Notes: generated by a model not told the origin, from the sequence alone. Counted from the first letter of the stretch, positions 15,924-25,496 are shown. The stretch: 64,000 nucleotides of DNA from Suilimivivens sp963650485 (GCA_963650485.1 CAVJLN010000005.1:20735-84734); one strand, 5' to 3'. Made by a program: numbers and translations.

Positions 15924-15980
15924 AAACAAAGATCTTTTGTTACTGTTCGCAGTTACAGGCTTTGATATGGAGGAATTGCA

Positions 15981-16721
15981 ATGCTACGTTTTATTATTAC
16001 TGCACTGTTTGTTACTTTATTTTTAATTTGCAGTATTCCATTATTTTTCATTGAATGGATCATCGGGAAATTCAATATGGATATCAAAAACCGCAGCTCC
16101 CTTGCGATCGTGAACTGGGCGTTCCGCGTGGTTCTGCTCATTTCCGGTGTGAAGATCACCGTCATCGGGGAAGAAAATGTTCCCAAAGATCAGGCCGTGC
16201 TTTATATTGGAAACCACAGAAGCTTTTACGACATTATCACGACCTACGTGCGCGTACCGCGTCCTACCGGATATATCGCAAAAAAGGAACTACTGAAAGT
16301 TCCTCTTTTAAGTATCTGGATGAAATATCTGCACTGTCTCTTCCTTGACCGCGAAGATATCAAGCAGGGACTGCAGACCATCCTGACCGCTATTGATAAA
16401 ATCAAATCCGGCATTTCGATTTTCGTCTTTCCGGAGGGTACCCGTAACAAGGTGGAAGGAACCTTTCTTCCCTTCCATGAGGGCTGCTTTAAAATTGCAA
16501 CGAAAACCGGCTGTCCCATCGTTCCGGTAACCTTATACAATACCTCTGCCATCTTCGAGGATCACCTCCCGAAGATTAAAAAGGCGAATATCGTGATTCA
16601 CTACGGAACACCGTTTTATGCGAAGGATCTCTCCAAAGAGGATCAGAAGCGTCTCGGTGCTTACACACAGAAAGTCATCGCTTCTACCTATGCTTCCATA
16701 AGAGAGCAGTATCCGGTGTAA
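15981..16721 (+). CDS. plsC: 1-acyl-sn-glycerol-3-phosphate acyltransferase
   Basis: Membrane-bound acyltransferase of 246 aa that converts lysophosphatidic acid to phosphatidic acid in phospholipid synthesis. An N-terminal hydrophobic helix (~3-25) anchors it. The catalytic motif NHRSFYD (NHx4D class) is near residue 79, and the glycerol-phosphate site FPEGTRN is near 153. The start is supported by ATGGAGGAA. It converges on murF with only 10 bases between stop codons and no visible terminator. Confidence 0.9.
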   Translation: MLRFIITALFVTLFLICSIPLFFIEWIIGKFNMDIKNRSSLAIVNWAFRVVLLISGVKITVIGEENVPKDQAVLYIGNHRSFYDIITTYVRVPRPTGYIAKKELLKVPLLSIWMKYLHCLFLDREDIKQGLQTILTAIDKIKSGISIFVFPEGTRNKVEGTFLPFHEGCFKIATKTGCPIVPVTLYNTSAIFEDHLPKIKKANIVIHYGTPFYAKDLSKEDQKRLGAYTQKVIASTYASIREQYPV

Positions 16722-16731
16722 ATAAAGACTT

Positions 16732-18129
16732 TCAATTTTCCAGCAGTTCAAGCATTTCCTCAAACTTCATACTGTGGGAAGCCTTAATGAGCACGGCATC
16801 CCCTGTATGGAGAATGGAGGACAGCTGTTCCATAGCTTCTTCTCTTGTCGGGAAGTAGTAGATTTCCCGGCTGCCACGTTCCTTTCCGGACGAACTCTCC
16901 ACGGCGCTGTCGTATATATGCTTCGAAAGCTCTCCGATGCAGATCAGCACTTCCACGCCATGCGTCATGGCATACTCTCCGATCTGTGCATGTAAAGCAG
17001 CTTCATCCTTGCCAAGCTCAAACATATCTCCAAGGATTGCCACCTTTCGCTGCAGGGCCGTTCCAAGCAGGTCAATCGCCGCCTTCATGGAAACAGGATT
17101 GGCATTGTAGCAGTCATCGATCAGAATATAATCCGCGGTCTCGATAACATGGCTTCTTCCGGCTACCGCCTGCACCTGTGCAATGCCCTTTGCAATCTGT
17201 TCCGTTGTAAGGCCGAGCAGCCAGCCAACCGCCGTAGCGGCCAGTGCATTCAGTACCATATGGACACCCGGCAAGGGCACCTTCACTTGAAACTGTGTAT
17301 CTGCCACGTGAATAACAGCTTCCGAACCAAGCAGACCTTTATTTACCACATCTGTCGCGTATACCGCATCCTTCTCTGACATGCCAAAACGAATAATCTC
17401 CTTCTTCCATGGCTTCTTTACCGTTGCCAGCATATCATCCTCACCGTTTAAGAAAACGTAACCATCCGGATTCATCGACTTGAAAATCTCCGTCTTGGCT
17501 TTCAAAATGCCCTCACGGCTTCCAAGCTTCTCTAAGTGACACTGTCCGATATTGGTAATGACACAGTAATCCGGCTTCGCAATCTCCGTAAGCCGTGTCA
17601 TCTCACCGAAATCACTGATTCCCATTTCCAGAACGGCTGCTTCATCCTCCGGACAGATCGACAGTACGGTCATTGGCAGTCCGATCTCATTATTGAAATT
17701 CTTCTGTGTCTTGCATACTTTAAACTTCTGTGACAGAACAGAAGCGATGAATTCCTTGGTGCTCGTTTTGCCAACGCTTCCGGTAATTCCGACAACGGGA
17801 ATGGAAAGCTGCTCACGGTAAAAGGCCGCGATCTTCCGAAATGCCGCCAAGGAATCCTCCACAAGAATATAGGGAATTTCACACCCTTCCGGCTCTCTTT
17901 CACAGATCACTCCAAGTACTCCTTCCTGTGCCACTGCCGGAATAAAGGAATGACCGTCCTGACGCTCTCCCTTTACTGCCACAAACATTCCGTCCTTCGT
18001 CACCTTCCGGGAATCAATCACAACACTTGTGGTTTCCCTGTGTTCCAGTTCTTTATCTTGCATCCCTTCCGGCAATACCAAAGTTCCGTTACAGGCCTGT
18101 GCCATATTTTCCAGAGTCAGATTTTTCAT
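16732..18129 (-). CDS. murF: UDP-N-acetylmuramoyl-tripeptide--D-Ala-D-Ala ligase
   Basis: Cytoplasmic Mur ligase that adds the D-Ala-D-Ala dipeptide, completing the pentapeptide precursor. 465 aa from the ATG at 18129 (GTGAGG upstream). Motifs: P-loop GITGSVGKTSTKEF near residue 105, NFNNEIGLP, EMGISDFGEM, and the C-terminal DDCYNANPVSMK. It lies downstream of ddl, whose product is its substrate, in the same operon. Confidence 0.95.
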   Translation of the reverse strand: MKNLTLENMAQACNGTLVLPEGMQDKELEHRETTSVVIDSRKVTKDGMFVAVKGERQDGHSFIPAVAQEGVLGVICEREPEGCEIPYILVEDSLAAFRKIAAFYREQLSIPVVGITGSVGKTSTKEFIASVLSQKFKVCKTQKNFNNEIGLPMTVLSICPEDEAAVLEMGISDFGEMTRLTEIAKPDYCVITNIGQCHLEKLGSREGILKAKTEIFKSMNPDGYVFLNGEDDMLATVKKPWKKEIIRFGMSEKDAVYATDVVNKGLLGSEAVIHVADTQFQVKVPLPGVHMVLNALAATAVGWLLGLTTEQIAKGIAQVQAVAGRSHVIETADYILIDDCYNANPVSMKAAIDLLGTALQRKVAILGDMFELGKDEAALHAQIGEYAMTHGVEVLICIGELSKHIYDSAVESSSGKERGSREIYYFPTREEAMEQLSSILHTGDAVLIKASHSMKFEEMLELLEN

Positions 18130-18182
18130 GTTCAACCTCACCATCTTTGATGACTTTTATGATTTATAACCACTCAAAACCG

Positions 18183-19211
18183 TTACGCATACTTCCTAAG
18201 AGAAATCTCTATAATCAGTTCGCACAGCTCGCCGTAGCTGATTCCGAGAACTGCTGCCTCCTGCGGAATGAGGCTTGTCGGCGTCATGCCGGGAAGCGTA
18301 TTGGCTTCGAGACAATAGACACCGCCGTTTTCATCCATAAGGACATCCATACGGGCATAGGTCTTGATGCCAAGCACCTGATAAGCCTTAAGAGCGGTGT
18401 CCTGTATTTTCTTTGTCAGCTCATCACTGATCTTCGCCGGACAGGTTTCAACCGTGCTGCCTGCCTGATATTTGTTCTTATAATCATAAAATCCGGATAC
18501 CGGCGCAATTTCAACAACCGGATAAGGCTTTCCTTCCATAACGCAGTCGGTGAATTCCCGTCCCCTGATGTACTGCTCTACCAGAACCTTTGCATCATAA
18601 CGGAACGCATCCTGTACCGCATCGGCATATTCCTTTTCATTCTGTACAATATAAACGCCCACGCTTGAACCGCCGCCGCTCACCTTTACCACGCAGGGAA
18701 ATTCCGGCTTATAGGGATCGTCTTTGCCGGTTAACAGATAGCTCTTCGGGGTCGGTACGCCATTTTGCAGGAATAACTGCTTGGTGATGGACTTATCCAT
18801 GGCAAGCGCACTGCTTATGGAATCGGTTCCTGTATACTTAATGCCAAACAGATCAAAAACCGCCTGCACCTTGCCATTCTCTCCGCAGTCTCCATGCAGC
18901 GCCATAAAGACAATGTCTGCCATCTGGCAGATCTCAATCACATGGTCTCCAAATAAGATATTGGAAGGCTTTTTTCTGGAAGCCTTCACCTTCTCAATGT
19001 CCGGCGTCACCTCCGATACCGGTGCCACATCCTTTACCCAATCCCGATCCAGTTCAAAAATATTTACCGGATCTTCTTCATAACCTAAGAACACATCGAG
19101 CAGAATCACCTGATGTCCTCTTTCCTTCAGAGCATTGTAAACGCCGCGTCCTGAACTTAAAGAGACGTCTCTTTCGGTACTGATTCCACCTGCCAACACT
19201 ACGATTTTCAT
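18183..19211 (-). CDS. ddl: D-alanine--D-alanine ligase
   Basis: ATP-grasp enzyme of 342 aa that joins two D-alanines for peptidoglycan. It has the N-terminal LAGGISTERDVSL, the ATP-grasp segment KVSGGGSSVGVY, EQYIRGREFTDCVM, and the metal-binding EANTLPGMTPTS. The Tyr found at the active-site omega loop of D-Ala-D-Ala ligases appears as DYKNKY (vancomycin-type D-Ala-D-Lac enzymes usually differ here), so a normal Ddl is likely. It is 45 bases from the upstream GH9-like gene and 53 from murF. Confidence 0.94.
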   Translation of the reverse strand: MKIVVLAGGISTERDVSLSSGRGVYNALKERGHQVILLDVFLGYEEDPVNIFELDRDWVKDVAPVSEVTPDIEKVKASRKKPSNILFGDHVIEICQMADIVFMALHGDCGENGKVQAVFDLFGIKYTGTDSISSALAMDKSITKQLFLQNGVPTPKSYLLTGKDDPYKPEFPCVVKVSGGGSSVGVYIVQNEKEYADAVQDAFRYDAKVLVEQYIRGREFTDCVMEGKPYPVVEIAPVSGFYDYKNKYQAGSTVETCPAKISDELTKKIQDTALKAYQVLGIKTYARMDVLMDENGGVYCLEANTLPGMTPTSLIPQEAAVLGISYGELCELIIEISLRKYA

Positions 19212-19256
19212 ACGTTACCTTCTTTCCAAAGCTGTACTTTTATTATACGCTCTTGT

Positions 19257-20828
19257 TTATTCGTAATTGCTCATAATTTCGCCCAGCATAAAAATGAGTC
19301 TGCTGTCTGTATCAAACTGATTCATAATTCCCAGACTTTCATTATAATCCTTATAATTCCGGATGCCAACATCATCTATGTAACTTATGGACAATTTATT
19401 TCTTCCCATAAAATAATGAAGATGGTTCTCAATAATGGTCTCATACTCATGGTTCGTGATGATATAGTTCACGGTTGCCATCCAAACCATTTTCTGCAAA
19501 AGCTCGGAGTGATTCGTCTGATCCTCATTCGCCTGTACATAAAACGGCTCTTTCTTCATCTGCTCAGAAAGAGTTTCTGCCTTTTGCAGGAGCTGCGTGA
19601 TCCGCGCGGAACAATACTTCCGTGTTACCGGCTGCTTGGTCATGAGATATGTCACGCTTCCAAGAAAATACGGCACATCGTCCTGCTCTTTCTGATCCGT
19701 CTCTGACTCCTTTGCCAGACATTTTTCCAGATAATGGCGGCACTCCTGCAGTCCGGAAGCCCGGTAAAGCTCGGCTGCTGCCGCAAACTTCCAGGAATCC
19801 TGCATATCCTCACTTTGATTTAATACCGCATACTTCCAGGCACGGTCAGCCGCTTTCAGACAGGTCGTTGCATATTCCCTGTCATACTCCTGATAAAGAT
19901 AGCTGAACCTGGCAAGACACATGGCAAAGCTTTCCGTTGCTTCGATCGAGGATGGCTCCACATAAATAGCAGAGGGCTTGCCCTGTGCTGACGCATATAC
20001 GGTGACTCCCGCATAAACTGCTCCGGTTTCTGTATTCTGCATTTTCATAAGCCAGTCTGTTTCATAGCGGATTTCATCCAGCAGATCTGGAATGCCATTC
20101 CGGCTCTCCGGAATCTCCATATCATCTGAAAAAACATCCCCGAACAGCTCATAGGAAAGCAGTAGCACACCGATATTTTCTGCTGCTCGGACAACATCCC
20201 TGGATCCATTCTCATCCTGATGCCAGCCGCCACTCACATCCATGCTTACCGAAATATCCTCCCGAAGAAGGGCATATCCGGTATGACAGGCATTGTGTGC
20301 CCTGCTGCCCGCAAATTCTTCCGTAAGAGTAATCCCACACCGGCTATAATAGTACTGCTTCACCGCCTCTTTCAGAACATCCTCATACAGACCATCTGCA
20401 ATCTGAAACGAATAGGACTCGCCTAAAAGCGGTGCTTCAATATAATACCTTCCAGGAAGCTCCACCTGTGAAAAATCCCCGTAGCCGATTACGTCTCCAC
20501 AGGAATCCTGTGACCCCCGCTTTTCAGGCTTTCCGGTATATACCGTCTTCCCGGTATCGGCATCAATCACTTCAAACCGATCCGGCATCTGTGCTCCGCA
20601 GAAAACCGCGATCTTTGTACTCTCTGTTATGTACCCCAGCTGGTTTATCAGAATATGGGGAGCACTTACCGGAACCTCATAAGATAAGTCCGGATCCTCT
20701 TCCATCGTCTGGAGAGGTGACTCTTCCCTTTTCTGTTCTGTTTCTGCCACCGGGGCTCCGCATCCTGTGAAACATCCTGTCAATATAATAGAGACCAGAA
20801 CCATAATGGTTAATTTTTCCCTGAACAT
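19257..20828 (-). CDS. GH9-like lipoprotein with altered catalytic residues
   Basis: 523 aa with a lipoprotein signal (lipobox LTGC, residues ~16-19). Residues ~55-140 match the N-terminal Ig-like domain of GH9 endoglucanases (HILINQLGY). An (alpha/alpha)6-barrel-like region follows, with RAHNACHTG and DVSGGWHQDENGSRDVV. In active GH9 enzymes the last motif normally reads DAGDYGKY-like with two catalytic Asp; here it is changed. The usual C-terminal NE(A/V) acid motif is replaced by MNQFDTDSRLIFML. It may therefore be a binding protein or have changed specificity. It leads an operon with ddl and murF, suggesting a cell-wall role rather than cellulose use. Confidence 0.72.
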   Translation of the reverse strand: MFREKLTIMVLVSIILTGCFTGCGAPVAETEQKREESPLQTMEEDPDLSYEVPVSAPHILINQLGYITESTKIAVFCGAQMPDRFEVIDADTGKTVYTGKPEKRGSQDSCGDVIGYGDFSQVELPGRYYIEAPLLGESYSFQIADGLYEDVLKEAVKQYYYSRCGITLTEEFAGSRAHNACHTGYALLREDISVSMDVSGGWHQDENGSRDVVRAAENIGVLLLSYELFGDVFSDDMEIPESRNGIPDLLDEIRYETDWLMKMQNTETGAVYAGVTVYASAQGKPSAIYVEPSSIEATESFAMCLARFSYLYQEYDREYATTCLKAADRAWKYAVLNQSEDMQDSWKFAAAAELYRASGLQECRHYLEKCLAKESETDQKEQDDVPYFLGSVTYLMTKQPVTRKYCSARITQLLQKAETLSEQMKKEPFYVQANEDQTNHSELLQKMVWMATVNYIITNHEYETIIENHLHYFMGRNKLSISYIDDVGIRNYKDYNESLGIMNQFDTDSRLIFMLGEIMSNYE

Positions 20829-20861
20829 TCCGGTTCCTCCGTAGGATTGGATTTCTCATAG

Positions 20862-20890
20862 ATTATACCTTTTTTTATCTTTCAGGTAAA
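20862..20890 (-). promoter_or_regulatory. Sigma-A promoter of the GH9-like/ddl/murF operon
   Basis: On the minus strand, TTTACC (20890-20885), a 17-base spacer and TATAAT (20867-20862), about 34 bases before the start codon. Confidence 0.7.
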
Positions 20891-20919
20891 GCCTCTTAAG
20901 ATACGTTTGGGGATGCGGC

Positions 20920-21804
20920 TTACTTTAATTTACTCATCGGATTGACCGGAACACCGTCCTTCGTGAGCTTAAAATAAACATTCGTTCCCTCCACACTGTA
21001 ATACTTTGTCGGAGAAGCAACCTGGGCAATCACATCCCCTTTTGCTACATAACTGCCCTCGGATACTAAAATGTTATCGAGCTGTCCATAAGTTACCTCA
21101 TAACCATTTCCCAGATCCATGGTAACCGCCTTTCCGATCTCCCGTTCCTCATAAACACCGGTGACCTTGCCGGCTGCCGCCGCAGTAATCAGATCCCCTT
21201 CATGCGCTTCAATCACAATGGCCGGGTTATACTTATACTGATCCAGTGTAGGAAAATAAATCGTCTGATCCATACTGAAATTCACCAGAATATTTCCTGA
21301 AATCGGCCATACCAGCGTATCCTCGTCCGTGAAGTTCAATGCCGGCTGCATGGCTGTAGACAATGCTTCTTGATCGCTGTTTTCGGCATTTTTCGTTTCA
21401 GCGTCCTGCTTTTCCGTCTGATCTGCCGGAACCGCTTCCTGCTTTGCAGCTTCCTTTGCTCCATCAGACATACTTTCACTGCCCGAGGTATCCGGGTTTT
21501 CTACATTACCGGAATTGGTTTCCTGAAAATAAGGATCGTAATCAAGATCATCTGTCGGTGCATTCTGCGTTACGGCATCCTGTGTTACATGATCGGCAAA
21601 CTGGATGTCCTCCTTTTCGGAAAGCCCGGTTGTCATATCCTGCTCAATCGTACTTAAGTCAACCACGTAACCGTCATCTTGGCTTTTATTTCCGGCTCCC
21701 AGCCATAATCCCGTCACGGTCAATGTACCAAGCACCAGTACGGTGGATGCCGCCATAACAATTTTTTCTTTGGTAAAGGCTCCTCTTCTTTTATTCCGCC
21801 TCAT
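20920..21804 (-). CDS. spoIIQ: LytM/M23-domain protein, probable SpoIIQ
   Basis: 294 aa with one N-terminal transmembrane helix (~17-38), an acidic low-complexity linker rich in Asp, Gln and Glu (~45-155) and a C-terminal LytM domain (~165-290; VWPISGNI at its start). The zinc residues of active M23 peptidases appear lost: the HxxxD region reads NPAIVIEAHEGD and the HxH position reads VYFKL. That pattern resembles degenerate SpoIIQ, the forespore half of the engulfment channel with SpoIIIAH. A sigma-F-like promoter upstream supports this. It is a generic LytM envelope protein if the promoter is fortuitous. Confidence 0.62.
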   Translation of the reverse strand: MRRNKRRGAFTKEKIVMAASTVLVLGTLTVTGLWLGAGNKSQDDGYVVDLSTIEQDMTTGLSEKEDIQFADHVTQDAVTQNAPTDDLDYDPYFQETNSGNVENPDTSGSESMSDGAKEAAKQEAVPADQTEKQDAETKNAENSDQEALSTAMQPALNFTDEDTLVWPISGNILVNFSMDQTIYFPTLDQYKYNPAIVIEAHEGDLITAAAAGKVTGVYEEREIGKAVTMDLGNGYEVTYGQLDNILVSEGSYVAKGDVIAQVASPTKYYSVEGTNVYFKLTKDGVPVNPMSKLK

Positions 21805-21873
21805 ATCTTTTCCTTCCTTTCCTGTATCACTTTCTTAAATAATTTACATTACAAGCGATGTATCTTTATCAAC

Positions 21874-21902
21874 TAGTCTTTCCGTAAATTACAGGTTTAT
21901 AC
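21874..21902 (-). promoter_or_regulatory. Sigma-F-like promoter of the SpoIIQ-like gene
   Basis: On the minus strand, GTATA (21902-21898), a 14-base spacer and GGAAAGACTA (21883-21874), which fits the sigma-F -10 pattern GGnnAnAHTR at every fixed position. The spacer is about one base shorter than usual. The -35 element lies inside a copy of the dispersed repeat. Confidence 0.5.
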
Positions 21903-22050
21903 AATCATTTCTGCATGGCTGAACTTTTACAAAAATACTCTGCTCATGTTTGTCAGATTTTGCATGGCTCTGAATAGACATATTTTAAAGCCTTACTTCA
22001 TATAATCAGGATGAGTGATTCTGTGTAACTGTTCAACCTTTTCACGGTTA
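21897..22050. repeat. Degenerate dispersed-repeat copies
   Basis: 21897-21924 (TTATACAATCATTTC, then TGCATGGCTGAAC) reproduces the left end of the 8983 MITE in reverse. 21949-21977 has TTTGTCAGATTTTGCATGG and CTCTGAATAG, the variant end also seen at the window's right edge. GTAACTGTTCAACC (22024) and GGTTAC (22046) form a further short inverted pair. All lie in the divergent gap between the SpoIIQ-like and DUF368 genes. Confidence 0.6.
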
Positions 22051-22097
22051 CGATGCAAAACCCATTTAGAATTGTGTAGCTCAAGAGGAGTCTGTTC

Positions 22098-22916
22098 ATG
22101 AAACATCAGAAAATCTTCCCATCCTTATTACAGGGTGCCCTTATTGGCTTAGGTGCGGTACTTCCCGGAATCTCCGGCGGAGTCTTAAGCGTAATCTTTG
22201 GTGTATATCGTCCCGTTATGGAACTGCTTGCTGATCCCAAGAAAAACTTCCGTACCCATTTTCCCCAATTACTTCCTTATCTGCTGGGATACCTGCTCGG
22301 CTTCCTTGGTGTTGCCAATGTCCTTTCGTTCTTCTTAAACCGGTATCCGGACTCTTCCGTATGTCTCTTTGTCGGGCTGATTATCGGAATGCTGCCCTCA
22401 CTCTGGGAAGAAGCCGGGAGGAAGGGACGCTCCAGAGGAGCTTATATTTCTTTTTTCTGTGCGGTCATCTTTATTTTCGCGCTGCTGACCGGTCTGCAGC
22501 GCTGTGCCATTACCATCGTTCCGGATTTCAAATGGTATCTGTTCTGTGGCTTCTGTCTCGCCTTAAGCATTATCGCTCCTGGCATGAGCTTTTCCACACT
22601 CCTTATGCCACTCGGACTTTATACCCCATTCATTGACGGAATCGGGCACTTATCCACCGCCGTTCTCATCCCCGGTGGAATCGGTGCCGGAATTACCATT
22701 CTCGTTCTCTCGCGCTTCATCAATTCTTTATTTGAAAAGCATTACTCCATTGCCTTTCACGCGATTGTCGGAATTGTTATGGCTGCAACCTCCATGATCA
22801 TTCCCTTTGACAGCTTAACCACATCGGTAAAAAGCTGTATCATCAATCTCCTGTGCTTAGCCGTTGGAGGCGTTTTGTCTGTGTGGATGGGAAGGGTTCA
22901 GGAAGGGAAGGGGTGA
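22098..22916 (+). CDS. DUF368 membrane protein, PopT-type polyprenyl-phosphate transporter
   Basis: 272 aa, about eight transmembrane helices, start after AAGAGGAG. The N-terminal LIGLGAVLPGISGGVLSVI and internal LSIIAPGMSFSTLLMPLG are the paired DUF368 signature re-entrant motifs. Members of this family have been shown to move undecaprenyl phosphate back to the cytoplasmic face for cell-wall and teichoic-acid synthesis. The neighbourhood of mur genes and a CsbB-like enzyme that consumes the same lipid fits that role, although it is not in their operons. Confidence 0.88.
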   Translation: MKHQKIFPSLLQGALIGLGAVLPGISGGVLSVIFGVYRPVMELLADPKKNFRTHFPQLLPYLLGYLLGFLGVANVLSFFLNRYPDSSVCLFVGLIIGMLPSLWEEAGRKGRSRGAYISFFCAVIFIFALLTGLQRCAITIVPDFKWYLFCGFCLALSIIAPGMSFSTLLMPLGLYTPFIDGIGHLSTAVLIPGGIGAGITILVLSRFINSLFEKHYSIAFHAIVGIVMAATSMIIPFDSLTTSVKSCIINLLCLAVGGVLSVWMGRVQEGKG

Positions 22917-22970
22917 TGCCCTGCACGACTCGTGCCCTGTCGGGCTCTCGTGGTTCGGCTGGCGCCGAAT

Positions 22971-23031
22971 AAAACGAAAAGGTTCAGCCCATTGGAAAGC
23001 AAGCTTTCCATGGGCTGAACCTTTTCGTTTT
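22971..23031. terminator. Bidirectional terminator, very long stem
   Basis: Arms 22971-23000 and 23003-23031 pair over about 29 bp with a single bulged T and a two-base loop. The stem begins and ends in AAAACGAAAA/TTTTCGTTTT, which supplies a T-run on either strand. It separates the convergent DUF368 and hydratase genes. Confidence 0.85.
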
Positions 23032-23044
23032 GCAGGGCTTGTAG

Positions 23045-25333
23045 CTAGATCCTGTTATAGTTAATCAGACATCCCTTCAGGATAATCTGGCGTTCTTCAT
23101 CTGTAAGTTCTCCAAGGCGGAGTGTGAATTCGTGGAGTCCGTCCTCGGCAACCTTGTAGGCTTTGATCGTATCTGCCTTTGTTTCAACAGCGGTACGGAT
23201 TCCCGGGAAGAACAGATAATCGAGATTCCGGAACGGAAGCTCTCCTTCTTCGATCAGGAATGGTAACATACCCCAGTTGATGAGGTTGGAACGGTAACGC
23301 TTGGTTGCATATTCATTTGCAATGTTGGCCCAGCCGCCAAGTACCTTCTGGCAGGAGGCTGCCTGCTCTCTTGCAGATCCGTCACCCGGCTTTACCGCAA
23401 AAATGGTCGAACCGAAGCCGATATTGCTGTGGTTCACATCCGGATAAGACTTCTTGATCGTCTCAATTACCGGCTTTAATTCCGGCTTCGCTTCTGCAGC
23501 ACATTTTCCTTCCATTAATGCTTTCTGTGCTACCTGAATATCCTTGGCAAGTCCCACATAAGCAGGATCCTTACGGGAAAGTGTGAATTCCGCAAGTCCT
23601 AACGGATTGGAACGGTAGGACGAGGTTTCTCCGGAAGGAATGAGTTCGTCTGTCGTGGTAACCGGATCGTGAATCTCGGATACGACACGAAGGACGAGGT
23701 TTTCCGGAAGTGCAGTCATCGCCGGCCAGTCCTTGATGTTGGGGCCAAAGTGGATCTCAACACCGGGATCAGCCACACCCTTGGAGTCAAACACTCTGTT
23801 TGCATAAATATTGGAATCAAAATGATACTTGTACCTGCCAATCGTTCCGTCAAAATCCGTTGCCGGAGTAAGAACACCCTTATTTGCTGCTGTTGCGGCA
23901 ATGGATCTGGCATCCATCAGGGCAACCGATGCAATCTGTCCGTTCTGCAGCTTCGATCCTTCACGGTTCGGGAAGTTTCTTGTCGAATGACGGATACTGA
24001 ATGCATTGTTTGCAGGAGTATCGCCCGCACCAAAGCAAGGTCCGCAGAATGCAGTCTTTAATACCGCACCGGTCTCCATTAAGGCTGCCGCGCATCCGTT
24101 CTTAATCAGTTCCATATAAATTGGCATGGATGCCGGATATACACTGAGTGTAAAGCCATCCGAACCAATATAGGTTCCCTTCATGATTTCTGCCGCTGCG
24201 CAGATATTTTCGAATCCACCACCGGCACATCCGGCGATAATTCCCTGATCCACCATGAATTTACCGTTTACGACCTTGTCCTTTAAGGTATAAGGTACGG
24301 CATTGTCGAGGGAAACTGCCGCACGCTTCTCTACATCATTCAATATATCCTGAAGATTTGCGTTCAGCTCTTCAATCGTATAGGTATTGCTCGGATGGAA
24401 CGGCATTGCAATCATCGGCCTGATGCCTGCAAGGTCGATCGAGATCATTCCATCGTAATAGGTTACTTCACCCGGATTTAATTCTTTATAATCCTCACTT
24501 CTTCCATGAATGTCATAGAATTCCTTAATGGTATCATCGGTTCTCCAGATGGAAGAAAGGCAGGTTGTCTCTGTGGTCATGACATCGATTCCGATACGGA
24601 AATCGGCGCTTAAGGAAGAAACACCGGGGCCGACAAATTCCATAACTTTATTCTTTACATAGCCGTTGGCAAAAACAGCTCCGATAATCGCAAGAGCCAC
24701 GTCCTGCGGACCAACACCCTTCACCGGCTCTCCGGTCAGATAAACGCCAACCACTCCCGGCATATTGATGTCATAGGTCTGGTTCAAAAGCTGCTTTACA
24801 AGCTCGGGTCCACCTTCGCCCATTGCCATGGTTCCGAGCGCTCCGTAACGGGTGTGGGAATCGGATCCAAGGATCATTCTGCCACCGCCTGCAAGCATTT
24901 CTCTTGCAAACTGGTGAATCACGGCCTGATGAGGCGGTACATAAACGCCGCCGTACTTTTTGGCACAGGTAAGGCCAAACATGTGGTCATCCTCGTTAAT
25001 GGTTCCCCCTACTGCACAAAGGGAATTATGACAGTTGGTAAGAACATATGGTATCGGGAACTTCTCAAGTCCTGAGGCACGTGCAGTCTGAATAATTCCA
25101 ACAAATGTAATGTCATGACTAGTCAGCTTGTCGAACTTAATCTTGAGCTTGTCCATGTTTCCTGACGTATTATGATTTTCAAGAATTCCATAGGCGATGG
25201 TTTCCCTCTTCGCCTGCTCTCTGGAAATCTCCTTGCCTGTCTTTGCCTTGATCTGTGCTGCCGCTTCCGGTGAATCTGGAATGATTTCGGTTCCGTGAAG
25301 CAGGTAAGCGCCACCTTCCAATAAAGATACCAT
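23045..25333 (-). CDS. Aconitase-family hydratase (YbhJ-like)
   Basis: 762 aa from the ATG at 25333 (perfect AGGAGG upstream; an open frame continues 11 codons further). 4Fe-4S dehydratase with the cluster cysteines in QGIIAGCAGGG and FCGPCFGAG (CxxC), active-site LGSDSHTRYGALGT, and the C-terminal swivel domain with RSNLINWGMLP. The sequence diverges from citrate-cycle AcnA and resembles the YbhJ-type 'putative hydratase' branch, so the substrate (citrate/isocitrate or another hydroxy-acid) is uncertain. It is expected to be cytoplasmic and oxygen-sensitive. It stands alone between a terminator and a divergent HPr gene. Confidence 0.85.
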   Translation of the reverse strand: MVSLLEGGAYLLHGTEIIPDSPEAAAQIKAKTGKEISREQAKRETIAYGILENHNTSGNMDKLKIKFDKLTSHDITFVGIIQTARASGLEKFPIPYVLTNCHNSLCAVGGTINEDDHMFGLTCAKKYGGVYVPPHQAVIHQFAREMLAGGGRMILGSDSHTRYGALGTMAMGEGGPELVKQLLNQTYDINMPGVVGVYLTGEPVKGVGPQDVALAIIGAVFANGYVKNKVMEFVGPGVSSLSADFRIGIDVMTTETTCLSSIWRTDDTIKEFYDIHGRSEDYKELNPGEVTYYDGMISIDLAGIRPMIAMPFHPSNTYTIEELNANLQDILNDVEKRAAVSLDNAVPYTLKDKVVNGKFMVDQGIIAGCAGGGFENICAAAEIMKGTYIGSDGFTLSVYPASMPIYMELIKNGCAAALMETGAVLKTAFCGPCFGAGDTPANNAFSIRHSTRNFPNREGSKLQNGQIASVALMDARSIAATAANKGVLTPATDFDGTIGRYKYHFDSNIYANRVFDSKGVADPGVEIHFGPNIKDWPAMTALPENLVLRVVSEIHDPVTTTDELIPSGETSSYRSNPLGLAEFTLSRKDPAYVGLAKDIQVAQKALMEGKCAAEAKPELKPVIETIKKSYPDVNHSNIGFGSTIFAVKPGDGSAREQAASCQKVLGGWANIANEYATKRYRSNLINWGMLPFLIEEGELPFRNLDYLFFPGIRTAVETKADTIKAYKVAEDGLHEFTLRLGELTDEERQIILKGCLINYNRI

Positions 25334-25496
25334 TTCTTTCCTCCTGTAATGTCCTAGTACATTCATTTTCCGTAACTAGTGCAACGGTTTTAAATTAACT
25401 ACACCATATCACACGTCTATTTTCTTCTAATGATGTCATTATAACGAATCCTACAGGATAAGACAACTGCTTTCGTAAGTCTCAGCGTCTGCCACA

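Noticed and set aside
18183..19211. Vancomycin-resistance type D-Ala-D-Lac ligase
   Set aside because: The sequence has the ordinary Ddl active-site pattern and sits with murF; no vanH or vanX neighbours.
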